Shown one piece after another: positions 21,349 to 32,809 of a stretch of 47,500 nucleotides of DNA. Numbering within the stretch: the stretch's first letter is position 1; each line of letters opens with the position of its first letter. The stretch spans positions 41,672,098-41,719,597 of the forward strand of contig CM043962.1 in the NCBI GenBank assembly GCA_014529385.2, given 5' to 3'. This DNA is from Adiantum capillus-veneris (taxonomy: Eukaryota; Streptophyta; Polypodiopsida; Polypodiales; Pteridaceae). A model generated the notes under the pieces. It worked only from the letters and a program-made list of their open reading frames with translations. It made no database searches and was not told where the DNA came from. Made by a program: the position numbers and the translations under genes.

Positions 21349-22626
21349 GAATCACAACACCTATAAAGTGAATGCAACACACCTAGATCAACATAATTTC
21401 AATCAAGGATAGAGATGACATGATAGGTATACAAAGGTAATCTCTTTAGCTTGTCAGGCTGAGACCATCCCACTCATAAAACACTTTGGAAGGCTAACTA
21501 AACCACAATCTAGAATCTCGCTACTCTCAACTACACCACCCCACCCATATACACTCAAACGGAAGGAAACTCACTAAACCATACCAAAATTGTATGAAAC
21601 TTATGAAACACCATCCCCTCAATAGGATACACCTATCCCAAAGCCTCAACACTCAAAAACCTCACTCTAGACCCATCTACAAAAACACGTATGAAGATAG
21701 AGCCAGATTCCGAAAGTGCCCAAAATTGAAATCATGAGTATCTATGTATAGCTTATGTCGCCATGATTCTAATGACTACTTGCAAGCAAAAAACAGACAT
21801 CGTTTGATACACTTACGACCACAGATGGCTCGTAGATGCATCAATGTACATGCTTCGTCTTGCATGGAATGCTTGGTGTTGTTGTGTAGCTCTCATCGAG
21901 CCTAACACAATGGTGTTGTTGGTTCTTCAATGCGATGAGCGAGCGGGGAGTAGCGCCAAGTTGAAGCTCACGCTCTCTCTGTCTTCCTCTCTCTCACACA
22001 GTCGACGGCTGCTTAAAACTTAGATTATGTTAAAAGTTCTCTTTACAAAATGACCTAGGTGCCTTATATACTAAGGTTACCATAGGTTAAACCTAAAATA
22101 GAGTTCAAGGGATAAAATTGCTTTGTATGTACAATCTAGAAGTGCCATTGCACCCCGGCTTTTGCAACTAAACTAACTACTCATTACAAATGATGTTAAT
22201 GACCATAATCCGCAGTATTTCATAACTCACAAAAAATAAGGCTTTGTTGCAAAAATTGAGTTATATCATGTTGTTGACCCAGCGGGGTCAACAACAAGAT
22301 ATTATTTTAGTCATACAAAAAATTCAATATCTAAAATAAATGAGGGACAACTTAAAATTTAAAGAACTGCCTGTGACATCTTGTGCCAATCGTGAGACTT
22401 CAACCCATACAATTGAATGCTTCCAACTTTCTTTGCCTTTGTGAAAGCTCCCTTTAGTGATCTCATATATCTTGTTGATGTGTGAATAGAGGCAATGCAA
22501 CCCTTCACTCAATCAAGCTCAACTTTTGTTAGAATCTACGGGGCTTTGGGAAGCAGAATATTTGCATTGGGGCCTCAATACGGAGTGGTAGATAATGCGG
22601 AGAGATGTTTCAAGGCCCTCAAATCA
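21337..22626 (-). mobile_element. Putative LTR of a minus-strand Ty3/gypsy element
   Basis: On the plus strand it starts TGTTGCGGGAGTG and ends CAAATCA. A PBS-like sequence adjoins its low-coordinate end. A purine tract on the minus strand (GGGGAAAGGGA, 22,627-22,637) adjoins the other. Its start resembles that of the intact LTRs near 38,116 (TGTGAGCGGG). No second copy was found in the window, so boundaries are inferred. It could be the 3' LTR of family B copy 1, whose RT relic begins about 240 bp further on. Confidence 0.45.
22270..22295. repeat. Perfect inverted repeat, 11-bp arms, 4-nt loop
   Basis: GTTGTTGACCC (22,270-22,280), loop AGCG, GGGTCAACAAC (22,285-22,295). A strong hairpin inside the putative LTR. 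Confidence 0.95.
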
Positions 22627-22870
22627 TCCCTTTCCCCAAATGAGTCTCTTTTGCTCATAATTTAGTTCCACACGGTGTGAGAAATAGTCTTGAATATGTG
22701 CATGGGATCCCAGAGATGTTGTATTTTCAAGTCCTTCCAATATGGAATCCTTAAAAATATGGAGTACCTTGACATACCTTTTGGTGAAGTGGACAGGGGT
22801 GGATCACTATTGTAGTGCTCTTCTAAATACTTGTGGGAGTGTAGAGCATGTGCTAGGATATTTTACTCAA

Positions 22871-24050
22871 TTAGATCATGTGAGACCTAAATTTTATATG
22901 TAAGATAGGAATATGATAGTTTTCTTCATTGATTGTCGTATAAGCGTAGAAAGGGGGGTCATATTCCCTAATATGAGTCGTATATAGGGTTTTTACGAAA
23001 GTTTTTCGCTCGCAAGTGGTGTCCCATTTTGTATATAGAGTGAATCCCTTGGGGACATATCCAATAGCATAAGCCGATGCATCTACATGGACATGAAAAA
23101 TCTTGTCCCAATCAGGAGCTCTCAAAATCAGAGCAAGAAGAAGTTTTTGCTTCAATTGTTGAAATGCTTTTTCACATTCCTCATTCCATTTGAACTTTGT
23201 GATGAGTGCATAGAGAGGTTTGGGAATGATCGTATACATGTAACTGAACATGCGATAATATCCACAATGGCCCATGAAAGCTTGTACCTCTCTAATTTTT
23301 TTTGGTCTCGAAAGAGCAACAATCACTTGTATCTTTTCAAGATCAATGGAAATATCATTTTTGGACACCATATGTCCCAAAATCTTGTCCTGTCTTACCA
23401 TGAAAACACACTTTTCATAGTTTAGATAGATACAATACATTTTGTATTTCTCAAAGCCTTTTTTTAAGTGATCGACATGTTCATTTTTGTGAAGAGAATA
23501 CACATACATGTCATCCATGTAAATCTCTAAGAATTGTCTTAGATATTCCTTGAACGCATGACTCGTTAGCCTTTGGAATGTGGCAGGCACATTGGTTATA
23601 TCAAATGGCATTACCCGATATGCAAATATGCCCCATTATGTAGCAAAGGCAGTTTTGTGTTGATCCTCTAGCTTGATCGTGAATTGGTTAGCATGAAAAT
23701 CCATCTAAAAAGTTGTAGGCTTCTTTTCCAGCAACTCATTCAATTGCATGATCAGTGATGGATAAGGGATAGTTGTCTCTGATAATGGCAGCGTTTACTT
23801 GTTTGAGATTTAAGCGCACTCATAATTTACCGTTTTTCTTAGGCACCATGACAATTGGTGACACCCATTCCGTGTGTTCGATCTCATAGATAAATTTTTC
23901 CTCTTTTAATTTGTTTATCTCTTCCTTAATCTTCTTCGCAAAGGTTTCATTGTAAGTGTATGGACATTGTCAGTGTGGGTTTGCATCACTCTTCAGAGGT
24001 ATTATGTGTTGGCAAATGCTAGGGTCTACTCCCTTTAGATCTTTGTAAGA
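22871..24050 (-). pseudogene. Family B copy 1: reverse transcriptase and start of RNase H
   Basis: A 246-codon open frame (22,871-23,611, ATG at 23,611) contains MPFDITNVPATFQR and the catalytic IYMDDMYVYS. It also has the LGHMVS and GHCGYYRMF motifs and VHVDASAYAIG, the first Asp of RNase H. It then loses similarity. Higher coordinates add the RT start in other frames (HTEWVSPIVMVPKKNGK and a DGFS motif, about 23,700-23,900). The rest of RNase H and all of integrase are missing. Stops between the pieces make it non-functional. Confidence 0.85.
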
Positions 24051-24808
24051 TCAAGCAAACACATTGCTATATTGTTTGAGGGTAGCTATCAACAAATGTT
24101 TCTCTTTCTCATCAGTAAGATCTATGGCTATGTATGTTGGTCTCGGTTCTTCCTTGGTTTTTGCCAAATCAATCTTCTTTGCATTTTTAGGCCCATCATA
24201 TGATGTTCCCGATTCCTTTGGTTCTTGCATCAATTGCTCCACAATAGTACGTCGATCCTGAATTATAAGTTTTTTGTAATGAGAAGGTGCATCAATATTT
24301 TCTAAGTTAGAGTCCCCCTCAACTTCCATTTTTGTGCTCCAAACCTCTTTCAATGTTCGTTTTAATTTTTTATATTCATTTTTCCGTTCAATTTTTGATA
24401 TTGTTGGTTTCTTTTTTGTCTTGGCTTTCGGTTTTTTTTGCTTTGTTTCTTTGACTTTATCCAAAAACTTATCAACTTCAATGGTTTTTGAATCATTTTG
24501 TCTCGGACACAATCATATGCTCCCACAAGCATGAGATATTGTGTTTTGGTCATCGTTCGCCTTCTCTCATATCTCTCCTGTCTCCACGTTTTTTGGTTAA
24601 GAAACTCGTAGAAAATTGGCTCATTCTCTCTTTGAACATTTTTGTATCCAAAATTACTCAAGAGTTCATCTTCTGCATCGTTTCCTAATTCATCGCTCCT
24701 TAAATCATGGTATTCATCTTCATCATCTGTGACGTTAGGAAAAATTTGGACTCTCAAAGGGGCCCTATAAGGAAATTTGTCCAAAGTGGGTAACCCAGTG
24801 AAGTACAT
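24051..24808 (-). pseudogene. Family B copy 1: protease-RT linker
   Basis: Two overlapping frames (24,051-24,512 and 24,362-24,808), lysine/glutamate-rich, end in HLLIATLKQYSNVFA followed by SYKDLKGVDP. This is the conserved linker before RT in plant Ty3/gypsy pol (usual form: FAWSYxDMPG). A frame change separates the two halves. Confidence 0.7.
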
Positions 24809-25019
24809 AAACGCTTTGTCAAAACCCTATCAACCAACATATCATTGGAAAGATCTTAGAAAGCAGGTTCTAAATCCCCAAACTCCGACAAATTTGGAGT
24901 TGATTTTTAGAAGTTATGGACTCCCCACCAGTGAAGCTTAAATGTGGGGAGAAATTACATTTATAAGATGGAGTTGTCACATCAAAAAATGGAATCTTCT
25001 GGAATATAAAGATAGAGTT

Positions 25020-25640
25020 ATCACCTCATTTATGCAGACATCAAGAGTTGCTAGTATTTTCTCCCACCCAAAAGGTTCAAATAACTCCTCTGAAAATGGT
25101 TCCTTCATGTAGTAGTTGTCTTCTACTGCACGCTTTAGAATTAACTCCTCTTATTTAAGACTCCTGCACTCTGATGCTCCACACATCCAAACATGAGCAT
25201 CCTTCACTACCCAAGAAGGTAACTGCATTTTATCATCCGTAGCTACAACAAAATCTTCTATTGGCGTTTGGTTTACATCCTTATAACTATGGTCCTTGGT
25301 GTTTAACTTGGTTATGATTCCCTTGTGTCGTAGATGGTCATAGCCCCAGTCTTGAACCATTTTGAGTTGATGCATGAAAGGTCAACCCAAAATAACTTCA
25401 AAGTTGTTGCCTTTTCCAAATTTACTACCACAAAGGTATGTTCATACTCTATCCCGCATAAGCATACTATCACTTATTCCAACATTTGCAAGGGTCTTTC
25501 CACATACTCGTTGACTAATTGCAATTTCATGCACATTTTCTTGAGAGCTTGCCTTCCCCATTTTTCCCAGATTCCTTTTGTAGTGATGGCTATTCCAGCC
25601 CCACTGTCAAGTATCACCATGTGGTCACTCCCTTATATTC
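25020..25640 (-). pseudogene. Family B copy 1: aspartic protease region
   Basis: MHQLKMVQDWGYDHLRHKG (about 25,320-25,375) corresponds to the segment after ILGRPF in copy 2. KDVNQTPIEDF, DAHVWMCGASECRS and, beyond a stop, EEPFGWEKILATLDVC-like sequence follow and also match copy 2. The protease active-site half lies upstream in other frames. Confidence 0.7.
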
Positions 25641-26300
25641 CATAGGTAAGGTGGTGTTTCCTTCTTTGCCTTCACAATAATCACCTACCTTACTTACTAA
25701 AACAGGTTCCACTTTTGATTTCTTAGGATGAGTTGTTTTCTTGGTTTCTTCCATGAGTTTTTCTATTGGCTAGACCTTCACTCTCATTTTTCCAAAATTT
25801 TTATTCATTTGTACCCACAAATGCAGTTTGATTTTCAGCAACTTTGCAAGAGTGATTGTGCCCCTTATAGGAGAAGACAATAAGTCATGGAAGCTCTTTG
25901 TATCTGTCACTTGTGGAATAGAATTCCGATATGATGGCATAACTCTTACCTCAAATTTTGTATCATATTTATCTACAAAGGATGGTAAGGTTCTTATGGT
26001 TACAAGTTTTCTTTCTACAAAAACTTCCATTCTTGCTTCTCCGTACAATGACTGCCAATATCGTCCCCATAGATTTCATGGTCTATATTGATTTCAAGGG
26101 TTGGTGCTAACAGTAATGTTGCTTTTGTCTTTTCTATTTTTGATTGTTTCCCATAGAGATTTTGGCCAAAGTTCATCTACTTACGGAATTGGCCGCATCT
26201 CTAAAGATTTTTCTTCATCTATTGTGTTTGCCACCACCTTCGTGGTTCTTGATTCTTTCTTGTTTGCTGCTTTAGGTTTGATTTTGTTATCTGGATTTTG
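25641..26300 (-). pseudogene. Family B copy 1: gag-protease spacer
   Basis: The minus strand contains LWETIKNRKDK and QSLYGEARMEVF. Copy 2 has LWETIKNRKHN and QSLYGDARTDHL at 42,180-42,416. This spacer is conserved between copies but matches no domain I recognise. Confidence 0.65.
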
Positions 26301-27003
26301 TGCACAATTCATGAGCACATGATCTCTTTCACATCGGTCACAAAATCCTTGAATCATATACTTTTCACCTATGTTTGTTTCTTCTCATGTTTCCGTGTTT
26401 TCTTTTTCCATCCCATGTATTACAAGCTCAAGAAATTTTGGACCTTCAAGGTGCATCAGAGCTTGAGTAGTTTCTACAAGTCTTTTGTACACCTGTAGTC
26501 TTTTGGTTTTGTCTTCTGGATGTGGACAGGTCAGAAGTCTTTGTTCTAAATTCTAGTTTTTATGGAGCCTTGCTTCATAAGCTTGCTGCATTGTGTCTAG
26601 TTGCTCATTTACCTTTCCCACCAAGACTAAACCGCCTAAGTCAGTCTTTGACTCTTCTGATTACCTTGCGTTTTTCTTGCTTTCTTGCTCGTGTTTAATC
26701 TGTTCTTTTGTTTGATGTAGTTCTGTTTCTAAATCTATTTTCTCCTTCAACCTTTTTGCTTTCATTTTGTCCCTTTTGGCTTTCCATGATTTTCTTTGAG
26801 TTCTATTGATCCATGTTTAAATATAGTTGTTCTGAAAGCCTCAAATCATCAGCTATAGGTCAATTTTTTGCTGCTTCCTGAGCTTGAGCTTGAGCTTGAG
26901 TCACCACTTTTACTAAACTGTTGGCTCATATTTTGATTCGCTTGTGCATGATAAAAATCCCTATGACATTGACAGTTTCCTTTCCCAGATTATCAAGGTT
27001 CTT

Positions 27004-27263
27004 GGTGCAGTTTTGAATCAAGTCATCTCTTCCACACTCATCACAAAATCCAAAAAAAATTGTTCATTGACCTTATGCGGACACTCTCGCACCCAATGGT
27101 CACCTCCACATTCATAACATGGGCCCTCAAGTTGGGTTGTTGGTGGTGCTCCCATTGGTTGACTTGCCCTAGGCGGATAACCCTTGGGCTTGTAGTTCTG
27201 GTTTGCTAGGAACATGAGTGTATTTTTTTCCATCATGAACTGACTTCTAGATGTATAATCCAC
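27004..27263 (-). pseudogene. Family B copy 1: tandem zinc knuckles of gag
   Basis: Knuckle 1 is CYECGGDHWVREC (27,082-27,120), spacing CX2CX3HX4C. After a frame change knuckle 2 reads CDECGRDDLIQNC (27,004-27,045), with Asp where His is expected. The two knuckles are the nucleocapsid part of gag and should bind the element RNA. Confidence 0.8.
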
Positions 27264-28870
27264 ATGTCAGGGTCTGGTTTCTTCATCGGCACTAGCCCAA
27301 TATGGACTCTCATCGAAGGTATAAAGCTACTCCCTCTGTCTCCCTTGTGTGACTCTTGACTGGCTCCGCATAATAAATAGTAGGTGACATCATTGGCTCA
27401 GTTATGAGAGGTTCTGCCGATTGCACATAACACACAATTTCTCGATTGTCATGAAGTAATGGTGGTTGTTGCACCAATGTTGGTTGCGGTTTGTCCCCTC
27501 CCTATTTTGTGTTTTTGGTATAATATGGTACCTTTGAGAAGGTGGCAATTATTGCATTGTCGGCAGCCCATACTACCTTTCCCTCATGGGGTTTAGGTTA
27601 TAGAAACACTCACTAGTGTCATGGTTCATGTATTTATGTTCTATGGCACACCACTTCAGCACTATTGTAGCATTGACTACTTGTGGCTACTGCAGCCTCA
27701 TGTTAGGATTTTGCCGATAGGTCTGATTCATTCTGTCCTCAACCAAATGTTCCATGTTTTGTGTGATTGAAGCAGGAGCATTCCATTTTGCAGTAGATTC
27801 ACTGATGGTAGAAAAGGCACTACTAGTATTAGTCTCTAAGTCCTCAATAAACTCGTCGTATGTTTTGCAATTGTCAACTAGGTACAATGCTTCCTGACTT
27901 CTTCAAATGTTATGCATTCTTTTAAGTGCAAGTCCTTTTTTAGAGTTTTTTTTTTCAAGACCTCAATAAAAAGTATCGATAATCGATCGTCATGTGGTAA
28001 CTCTCACATTGAACATCTTTCCATGTATTGCTTGAAACAAAGTGAAGCTTCCTTCACCTTTTCATTTTCTTTATGCTTGAAAGCATAGATCTGAGAGACA
28101 GTGTTATGCTTGATTTCCCTTTTTAAGAATTCCTCCACAAACTCTCATAAGAGTTTATCAATGTTCAAGAAATCTCTACTATTTAGCGGTTGGAACCAAG
28201 TCAATGTCATTCCCTCCAATGTTAACCCCAACCCTTCTATTGTGTGTGGGAATCCACTAGTTGTTCCGCTCTTAATACTTGCTTGAAAATGGAAACATGC
28301 ACGTATGGATCTCCTAATCCACTTTACTTCTTCAGCACGCATTTAGCCACTTTGAGTTTCTGCAACCATCCTCATCAATCTAGGTTCTCCACCCATAGCA
28401 TCTCTCATTTCATACCCACTAGCAGGTGTTCTGGAAGGAACTCGTTCAGGCACCCTTCCCTCATGTCTTATGTCCCAACTTTTAGTCCTAAAATCTGGCA
28501 TCCTTGTACTAAAAATCATGTTTGGGACTACACTTCCTCTATGTGTTGATATAGGAACCTAGGAATCCAAGGATCCCATTGGTCTCGGTATAGACAGATA
28601 CGGTTACCTAAATGAGCCTTCCACATGAGATTTCAAAGGACTCACTCTTGTATATTTTTATTTTGTGGTTTCAAAGATTGTAGGTCTGAGTACTCTTGGA
28701 GTAACATAGTACTAATGGAGTGGGACCCCAAAGTACGTATATCCCTTGAGCTCATTACGGCTCATTGACAAGTATTTCTGACCATACTTGTCTAACATGA
28801 TTATTTGTGTCTCTCTCTCAACCTCAAACGTAAATATGTACAATTATTCCCTCACATTGGGCTCCTTGCA
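27264..28870 (-). pseudogene. Family B copy 1: gag
   Basis: From high to low coordinates on the minus strand: TQIIMLDKYGQKY and GYTYFGVPLH (about 28,680-28,790); EGLGLTLEGMTLTWFQPLNS (about 28,180-28,240); IKHNTVSQIYAFKHKENEKV and the EASLCFKQYMERC region (about 28,010-28,130); YDEFIEDLETNTSS (27,690-27,890). The same order appears on the plus strand in copy 2. Frames change several times. The GF/GL...WFQ signature is that of retrotransposon gag capsid. Confidence 0.75.
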
Positions 28871-30528
28871 CCTATAGTAGAGAATTTGCTCCCCTTTGTC
28901 ATACTTATATAAGCCCACATGTGTGTTGTTTATGTTGACATGTGTAGCCACGTGTTACACGTCTAAGCTTGGTAGTTGGAATGTCCAGCTTTGGAGGCTT
29001 CTCCTTAGGCTCTTTGTCAATTTTTGCTTTGGTTCGTGTTAATCCCCATTTGTCCATAATAAAAGGATTAAGCACAATGATATATATGTTTTCCTCTTCA
29101 TCAAAGTATCGATTGGACAAAAGTAAAATTTTGTGGCTGCTTGCGGTTTTTAAACTTACAACCTATATTTTGGTGTTTTGGTCTACTTGTTGTTTTTTTC
29201 TATGATGGCCTTCAAAAAAGTTGTTCTAATTGGTATCAGCTTTTCACTGTTCAAATATCAAGCTCAGATGCTTCATGGAGTCATGGATCCCGATCCATGT
29301 GGATTTTTGAACTTGGACACCAAAAAGTCAAAAAGGACCAATTTTGTCTATTTCCAAAGTTTTTGGAGTCTTTGCCTAGTTTCCTTGATTTGGTTGAGTT
29401 TTTGTGTCAATTTTTCTACAAAAAGTGTGTATCTGGAGATTGAGAATCACTATGGACCCACTGGTATTAGTTTTTGTTCAAATAGTTGCAAGGGGACATT
29501 GGTCGTGATCCACGTTCCTACACCAATCTGCATGAAGCTTTTCAAATTCACTCCCTGTGGTTTGGTTATGCGCTTTTTGCTTTTTTTAAAAAAATTAGCA
29601 GCTTTTAAGTTTTAACCATCAAATTTCCAATTTTTTAGAGTTTATGGTCGTTTTGCCAAAATATGGTTTTCACCCTTTTTTCCTTTGATCTTTTTGCCCA
29701 AATTTGATGGAGGGAGTTTCTACTTATCCTACTCCTAAGTACTAAATTGAAACATGAAACAAAAACAGACAAAACAATACGAGTTTGAGTCAAAACGGAA
29801 AACGATACAGCACTCTGAAAGTAACAAGAAAATCAAAGAATGAAATGCTTTTGGCTATCTCACTCACAACGCTCTTTACCTCCTGAGAATATATCTAGAA
29901 AGTTCTTGACTTCTAGACTCTACTAAGGACTAAACCCCTTGTCTAGCTTCCCAACTGCTAAAGTTTAATGAAGTGGAAATCAAAATGAAGGTCTCAAAGT
30001 AAAAAAGCTACAACTAGGTCACTCACTACCTAAGGATCATTATCCTCACAAACAGAAGTGGGTCACCATGACGGACGTCTATAGCATAGCATTCTGGCAC
30101 TAACATAATTTCAATACTTAGGGAAGCGACTCGGATGGGGCACAAAGACTCGTTGAAGGTGTCAACCTCAAGAAGTAAACCTACAGAATAACACTATCTC
30201 TAGCACATGCAAATCTATCGCTCTCAGATCTGGCAATCTACCTATGTCTTGCATCATCGCACTCCGTCTTCAACCTGTTTTGGCACTCAAATGGAATCCA
30301 AATGGTATAAAACTTTAGGATAATGTCTAGGACACTTAGGGGAAAAAGCCTACATACTTTGGTCACATTTCAAGGAGGTACTAAAATTACAATCCATCAT
30401 GATCAAGGTCCTAGAAACTACGGCAAAACATATCAAAAAGATCGTCCTAGGGTCTAGAAACACTCTCCTATGGTCGGAATGTCAACAAACATTCATTAAC
30501 ACATTCAAATTAGCAGATTTATTGTACT
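28871..30528. other. Unassigned DNA between family B copy 1 and the intact element
   Basis: Probably the 5' leader and/or LTR of family B copy 1, by position. No second copy or clear LTR edge could be found, and the open frames here carry no family motif. The intact element inserted after 30,533. Confidence 0.4.
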
Positions 30529-30529
30529 A

Positions 30530-30533
30530 ACGT
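30530..30533. repeat. Target site duplication ACGT (left)
   Basis: ACGT precedes the left LTR and recurs at 39,257-39,260 directly after the right LTR. AACGT matches too if the final A of the right LTR is shared. Confidence 0.8.
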
Positions 30534-31674
30534 TGTGAGTGGGATAAAAACACACACAACGCCTCTATAACGACCCGACACACACTCTTGGGAAGATACA
30601 CACACACACTATGGGGCACCACTCGGCTTAGACAACACACCTGGCCGAGACAGGGAACACACCTCTGGAGTGAGAGGAGAGAGACTATCCACTTGCCCAC
30701 TCCACACGGACACACACACACACACACACCCAAAAAACTCAGCTCAAAAGAGGAGAATTTCTGATGTTTAGATACAATTGAGCTTGGGCCAACACCAATG
30801 GGGCAAATAGCTCACACAATATGGGTAAAATAAGCCAGATACAATCACAAACTAGAGCAGAAACTTCGCTCATATGAGAAACTTACACAGAAAAACAATA
30901 GGAAAAGAGTGAGGAATTTGGCAAAATGGACAGTGCCATCGCGTCCGGAACGGCCCAAAACCCCAGTTTACAATGTCAAAGTGCTCAAATCCGACCTCGG
31001 ATGAGCAGTTTACGGCCAAAACAGGCTCCAAAATGAGCAAAAACACACCTGCGGCTGTTCCTCCTCTCTTCTCCACGTTTTTTCTGGTCTTCTCTCTGTT
31101 TTTTCAGTTCCCACACTTAACTTTATTACTTGGGCACCCTTGGCCTTTTAGATGACCTCAAACAGACCCCGAACAGGCCAAAAACTGACCTCACAGTGCA
31201 TAGTTGTCACCTTTTTGCATCATTCGCACACCTGGCACTCAGCTTTTTTCCAATAATGCAGCTCGCCACCACGTGAAGTGGCCCCAAAAAGTGGTCCTAA
31301 TGATGAACTTTCTGCGTAACTCTCACAAGAAAACACCCACGTTGTGTCCGTCCTCATCCGCGTGCAAATATTGACCTCGTTCGCCCTCCTGACGCCACTA
31401 GATGCCATCTGACGCACCTGCTGACCTCATGTCGTCGGCCCGCGGATAGCTTCCTCGAGAAGTTTTACGCGCTATAAACTCCTCATTATTGTAGAAAAAA
31501 CATACTGGTACTGGTGATAGTGAAAATCGATGCACTATGTACATGCTGTCCTACCTTTACACATGTGGGCCCCACATAACCACCTGGCTAAGGAAAATGG
31601 GCAATCCTTTATTTGATGCACCATGCATGTGTATGTACATATGCGCAATTTCTTGCTCCAAAAAACTCCTGACA
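30534..31674 (-). repeat. 3' LTR of the intact element
   Basis: 1,141 bp, same length as 38,116-39,256 and about 97-98% identical by eye. Begins TGTGAGTGGG and ends CTCCTGACA on the plus strand. Contains a CA microsatellite (about 30,711-30,729). Open frames within it are not genes. Confidence 0.95.
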
Positions 31675-31677
31675 TAA

Positions 31678-31692
31678 TTTGCCCATCCCCTA
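31678..31692 (-). other. Polypurine tract
   Basis: The minus strand reads AGGGGATGGGCAA a few bases before the 3' LTR begins at 31,674. It would prime plus-strand DNA synthesis. Confidence 0.65.
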
Positions 31693-31702
31693 GCCTGTTA
31701 GA

Positions 31703-32809
31703 TCATTCATGATCAGCAGCAGCAAAGAGAGATATGAGACTCGCCGCATCACAGGTCTCCTCATCCCTAACCAACACTGCTTTATCCACAGACAGCTCAT
31801 CTTGCTCCACCATCATCAATCTAGCATGATACAATTTAAGACGCAACCCATTTACCCTTGACTTATGTAGAACACCATCCAGGTTAGCCAGCTGATATGT
31901 GCCATTTGGAAAACACTCTACTACCTTGAAAGGGCCTTCCCACTTAATTTGAAACTTCTTTTGGAAGGTGTTGTCCAGCTTACTATTGTAGCGCAAAACC
32001 AAGTCATGTTTCTTGATACCCTTACTTTTAACCTTTTCATTTATCTTTGCCAAAGCCTTATCCTGTATCTGCCCATAATGCTCAAATGCGCTCATCCTAT
32101 CCAACTGGACCTCTTGTAACTGCAAGAGGCTCTCTTTGAATGCATCACTAGGCGACCCAAGCAACTTCTCTAACATCTTGACCGCAGGCAACTCTACCTC
32201 CACAGGCAATAGTGCTTCCTTTCCATACACCAAATGAAATGGAGTAAACCCTGTACCTGTCTTCACCGAAGTACGGTAAGCCCATAATGCACTAGGCAAT
32301 TTCAAATCCCAATTCTTTCCTTGGTGCTCTGTCACTTTAGAAAGAATTTGTACCAACTCACCATTGAATCTTTCATTTAAGCCATTACACTGCGAGTAAT
32401 AAGGAGTGGTATGCTGGTGCCTAATCTTCATCTTTGTGCATAAGAAGTCTAGCAGTTTAGCTCTAAATCCTGGCCCCTTATCTGAAAGTAGCTCTAATGG
32501 TACCCCAAACTTGCAACATATTTCATCATACACAAATTTTGCCACATCCTTTGCAGTGATCTGTTTTACTGCTATAGCCTCTGCCCATCTAGAGAGATAG
32601 TCCACTGCCGTCAAAATATAGCTTTTGCCCCTGCTTGTGATAGGTAACGGGCCTATTGCATCAATTCCCCACTTTTCAAACACATCAAACGCCATAATGG
32701 TTTTTCGTAGCTCTGGCTTCAACACTCTCTTCCCAAATGCTTGACACCTATTGCAAGACCTACACCAATGGTGAACATCCTTGTGCAAACTAGGCCATAC
32801 ATACCCCTC
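31703..32809 (-). pseudogene. Integrase of the intact element
   Basis: The frame is open from the stop at 32,810 down to the terminal stop at 31,703; the 361-residue stretch starting at 32,788 is numbered here. Zinc-binding second half: WCRSCNRC (residues 8-15). The core has catalytic D43 (GIDAIGPL), D103 (LSDKGPGF) and E139 (NGLNERFN), exactly 35 residues between the last two (DDE type). The C-terminal part (about 230-310) has QIKWEGPFKVVECFPNGTYQ, the usual gypsy integrase tail. No chromodomain is present, in contrast to the relic at 14.4 kb. There is no ATG start because it is part of pol, cut off by the stop at 32,810, which splits the HHCC zinc domain (first half H455/H462 of the preceding segment). 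Confidence 0.9.

Noticed and set aside
30527-31417. ORFs inside the left LTR (and equivalents at 37,968-38,999)
   Set aside because: They are duplicated because the LTR is duplicated; they carry no domain and include CA repeat and promoter-type sequence.
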